Shown here one piece after another: positions 5,635 through 6,659 of a stretch of DNA of 6,659 nucleotides. Position numbers and translations under genes: made by a program. This DNA comes from an uncultured Faecalibacterium sp. (lineage in GTDB: Bacteria > Bacillota > Clostridia > Oscillospirales > Ruminococcaceae): positions 1-6,659 of the forward strand of contig CAKTEF010000039.1 in assembly GCA_934547065.1 (NCBI GenBank), in the 5' to 3' direction. Positions within the stretch are counted from its first letter, which is position 1; every line of letters starts with the position of its first letter. The notes under the pieces were generated by a model. It searched no databases, was not told where the DNA came from, and saw only the letters and a program-made list of their open reading frames with translations.

Positions 5635-6659
5635 ATGAGCAAAAAGTATCTGTACTACTTCAGCGAAGGCAATGACGCTTTCGGCGGTGACAAGGTCACC
5701 ATGAAGAACACGCTGGGCGGCAAGGGTGCCGGCCTGGCCGAGATGACCGCAGCCGGTATGCCGGTGCCGCAGGGCTTCACCATCACCACCGACGCCTGCA
5801 CCCAGTACTACGCAGACGGCCGTCAGATCAATGACGACATCACTGCTGACATCTTTGAGCACCTCAAGGGTCTGGAAGAGATCACCGGCAAGAAGTTCGG
5901 TGACAACACCAACCCCCTGCTGGTCTCCGTCCGTTCCGGCGCACGTCAGTCCATGCCCGGCATGATGGACACCATCCTGAACCTGGGCCTGAACGACGAG
6001 GCGGTTGAGGGTCTGGCCAAGAAGACCGGCAACTCCCGCTTTGCATACGACTGCTACCGCCGCTTTGTGCAGATGTTTGCAGACGTTGTCATGATGGTCC
6101 CCAAGAGCCTGTTCGAGGTCGAGATCGACAAGATGAAAGAGGCCAAGGGCGTTAAGAACGACGTGGACCTGACCGCTGACGACCTGAAAGAGCTGGTCGG
6201 CACTTTCAAGAAGATCTACGAGGAGAACGAGGGCAAGCCGTTCCCCCAGGATCCCCGCGATCAGCTGATCGAGGCTGTCAAGGCCGTGTTCCGCAGCTGG
6301 GACAACCCCCGTGCAAACGTTTATCGTAAGATGAACGAGATCCCCTACGAGTGGGGCACCGCTGTCAACGTGCAGCAGATGGCATTCGGCAACTCCGGCG
6401 ACCGTTCCGGCACCGGCGTTGCATTCACCCGTGACCCCGCCACCGGCGCAAAGAAGCTGATGGGCGAGTACCTGATCAATGCACAGGGCGAGGACGTCGT
6501 CGCAGGCGTGCGCACTCCTTCTCCCATCAGCCACCTGAAGGATCAGATGCCTGAGGTGTACGATCAGTTCGTTGAGATCGCAACCCGTCTGGAGAACTAC
6601 TTCCGCGATATGCAGGATATGGAGTTCACCATTGAGGACGGCCACCTGTACATGCTGCA
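5635..6659 (+). CDS. ppdK: Pyruvate, phosphate dikinase, N-terminal part (runs off the window)
   Basis: The first 341 codons of a protein that is normally about 870-890 residues; the 3' part lies beyond the window. PPDK interconverts pyruvate + ATP + phosphate and PEP + AMP + pyrophosphate in the cytoplasm, and in anaerobic gut Firmicutes it serves glycolysis or gluconeogenesis. The visible part is the ATP-grasp nucleotide-binding domain: glycine-rich TLGGKGAGLAEM (26-37, K30 equivalent to the ATP-binding lysine), LLVSVRSGARQSMPGMMDT (95-113, R100), SWDNPRANVYR (221-231), SGTGVAFTRDP (258-268), NAQGEDVVAGVRTP (282-295) and FTIEDGHLYML (331-341, E334). It closely resembles the Clostridium symbiosum enzyme but has about 7 extra residues (around AFGGDKVT, 15-22) before the glycine-rich loop, a variation also seen in other PPDK branches. 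The ATG follows GGGAGG (5619-5624) at 10 nt. Codon use is strongly biased (GGC, CTG, AAG, GAC), as in highly expressed genes. Confidence 0.97.
   Translation, partial: MSKKYLYYFSEGNDAFGGDKVTMKNTLGGKGAGLAEMTAAGMPVPQGFTITTDACTQYYADGRQINDDITADIFEHLKGLEEITGKKFGDNTNPLLVSVRSGARQSMPGMMDTILNLGLNDEAVEGLAKKTGNSRFAYDCYRRFVQMFADVVMMVPKSLFEVEIDKMKEAKGVKNDVDLTADDLKELVGTFKKIYEENEGKPFPQDPRDQLIEAVKAVFRSWDNPRANVYRKMNEIPYEWGTAVNVQQMAFGNSGDRSGTGVAFTRDPATGAKKLMGEYLINAQGEDVVAGVRTPSPISHLKDQMPEVYDQFVEIATRLENYFRDMQDMEFTIEDGHLYML

Noticed and set aside
5611..6645. 344-codon minus-strand frame opposite ppdK
   Set aside because: Antisense shadow of a strongly codon-biased gene; low-complexity V/L/H/G composition and no motif.
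1..6659. CRISPR array, tRNA, rRNA or phage attachment site
   Set aside because: No regularly spaced repeats, tRNA cloverleaf arms or rRNA-like segments were seen.

Overview
The window looks like core chromosome from a GC-rich, low-branching Firmicute of the Oscillospiraceae, most like Faecalibacterium or its relatives. This is an inference from protein character (a clostridial-type PPDK, and Mfd and Pth variants), GC-rich codon use with AT-rich spacers, and gene order; no database was searched. The real genes are few and well packed. On the minus strand, reading from right to left, are a stand-alone GlmU-type acetyltransferase (5217-4459), peptidyl-tRNA hydrolase pth (4202-3624) and the transcription-repair coupling factor mfd (3560-96). 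On the plus strand, divergent from these, is the start of pyruvate phosphate dikinase ppdK (5635 to the window end, truncated). At the extreme left edge (about 3-74, plus strand) is what looks like the last 20 codons and terminal repeat of an IS30-family element, ending just beyond the mfd stop codon.

Layout. 1-95: IS30-like transposase tail and junction with the mfd 3' flank. 96-3560: mfd. 3561-3623: short spacer with a strong mfd Shine-Dalgarno and most of an 18-bp perfect inverted repeat (3591-3629) that also contains the pth stop codon. 3624-4202: pth. 4203-4458: AT-rich spacer with a rho-independent terminator for the acetyltransferase gene, candidate pth promoters and several inverted and direct repeats. 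4459-5217: glmU C-terminal-half gene. 5218-5634: divergent promoter region with a good minus-strand promoter, an extended -10 plus-strand promoter, and structured leaders on both sides. 5635-6659: ppdK 5' part.

How the genes fit together. The minus-strand order glmU-like > pth > mfd matches the classical Bacillus order gcaD(glmU)-prs-ctc-spoVC(pth)-fin-mfd with prs, ctc and fin missing. The acetyltransferase supplies GlcNAc-1-phosphate for cell-wall precursors, Pth recycles stalled peptidyl-tRNA, and Mfd removes stalled RNA polymerase and recruits repair. Pth and Mfd are probably one transcription unit; the acetyltransferase gene is separated from them by a terminator. PPDK is a separate central-carbon function (PEP/pyruvate interconversion).

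No clear new multi-gene system is visible. The points most worth a second look are the halved GlmU sitting at the ancestral glmU locus, the perfect hairpin built into the pth-mfd junction, the IS30-like end beside mfd, and the paired repeats around the pth and ppdK start regions.
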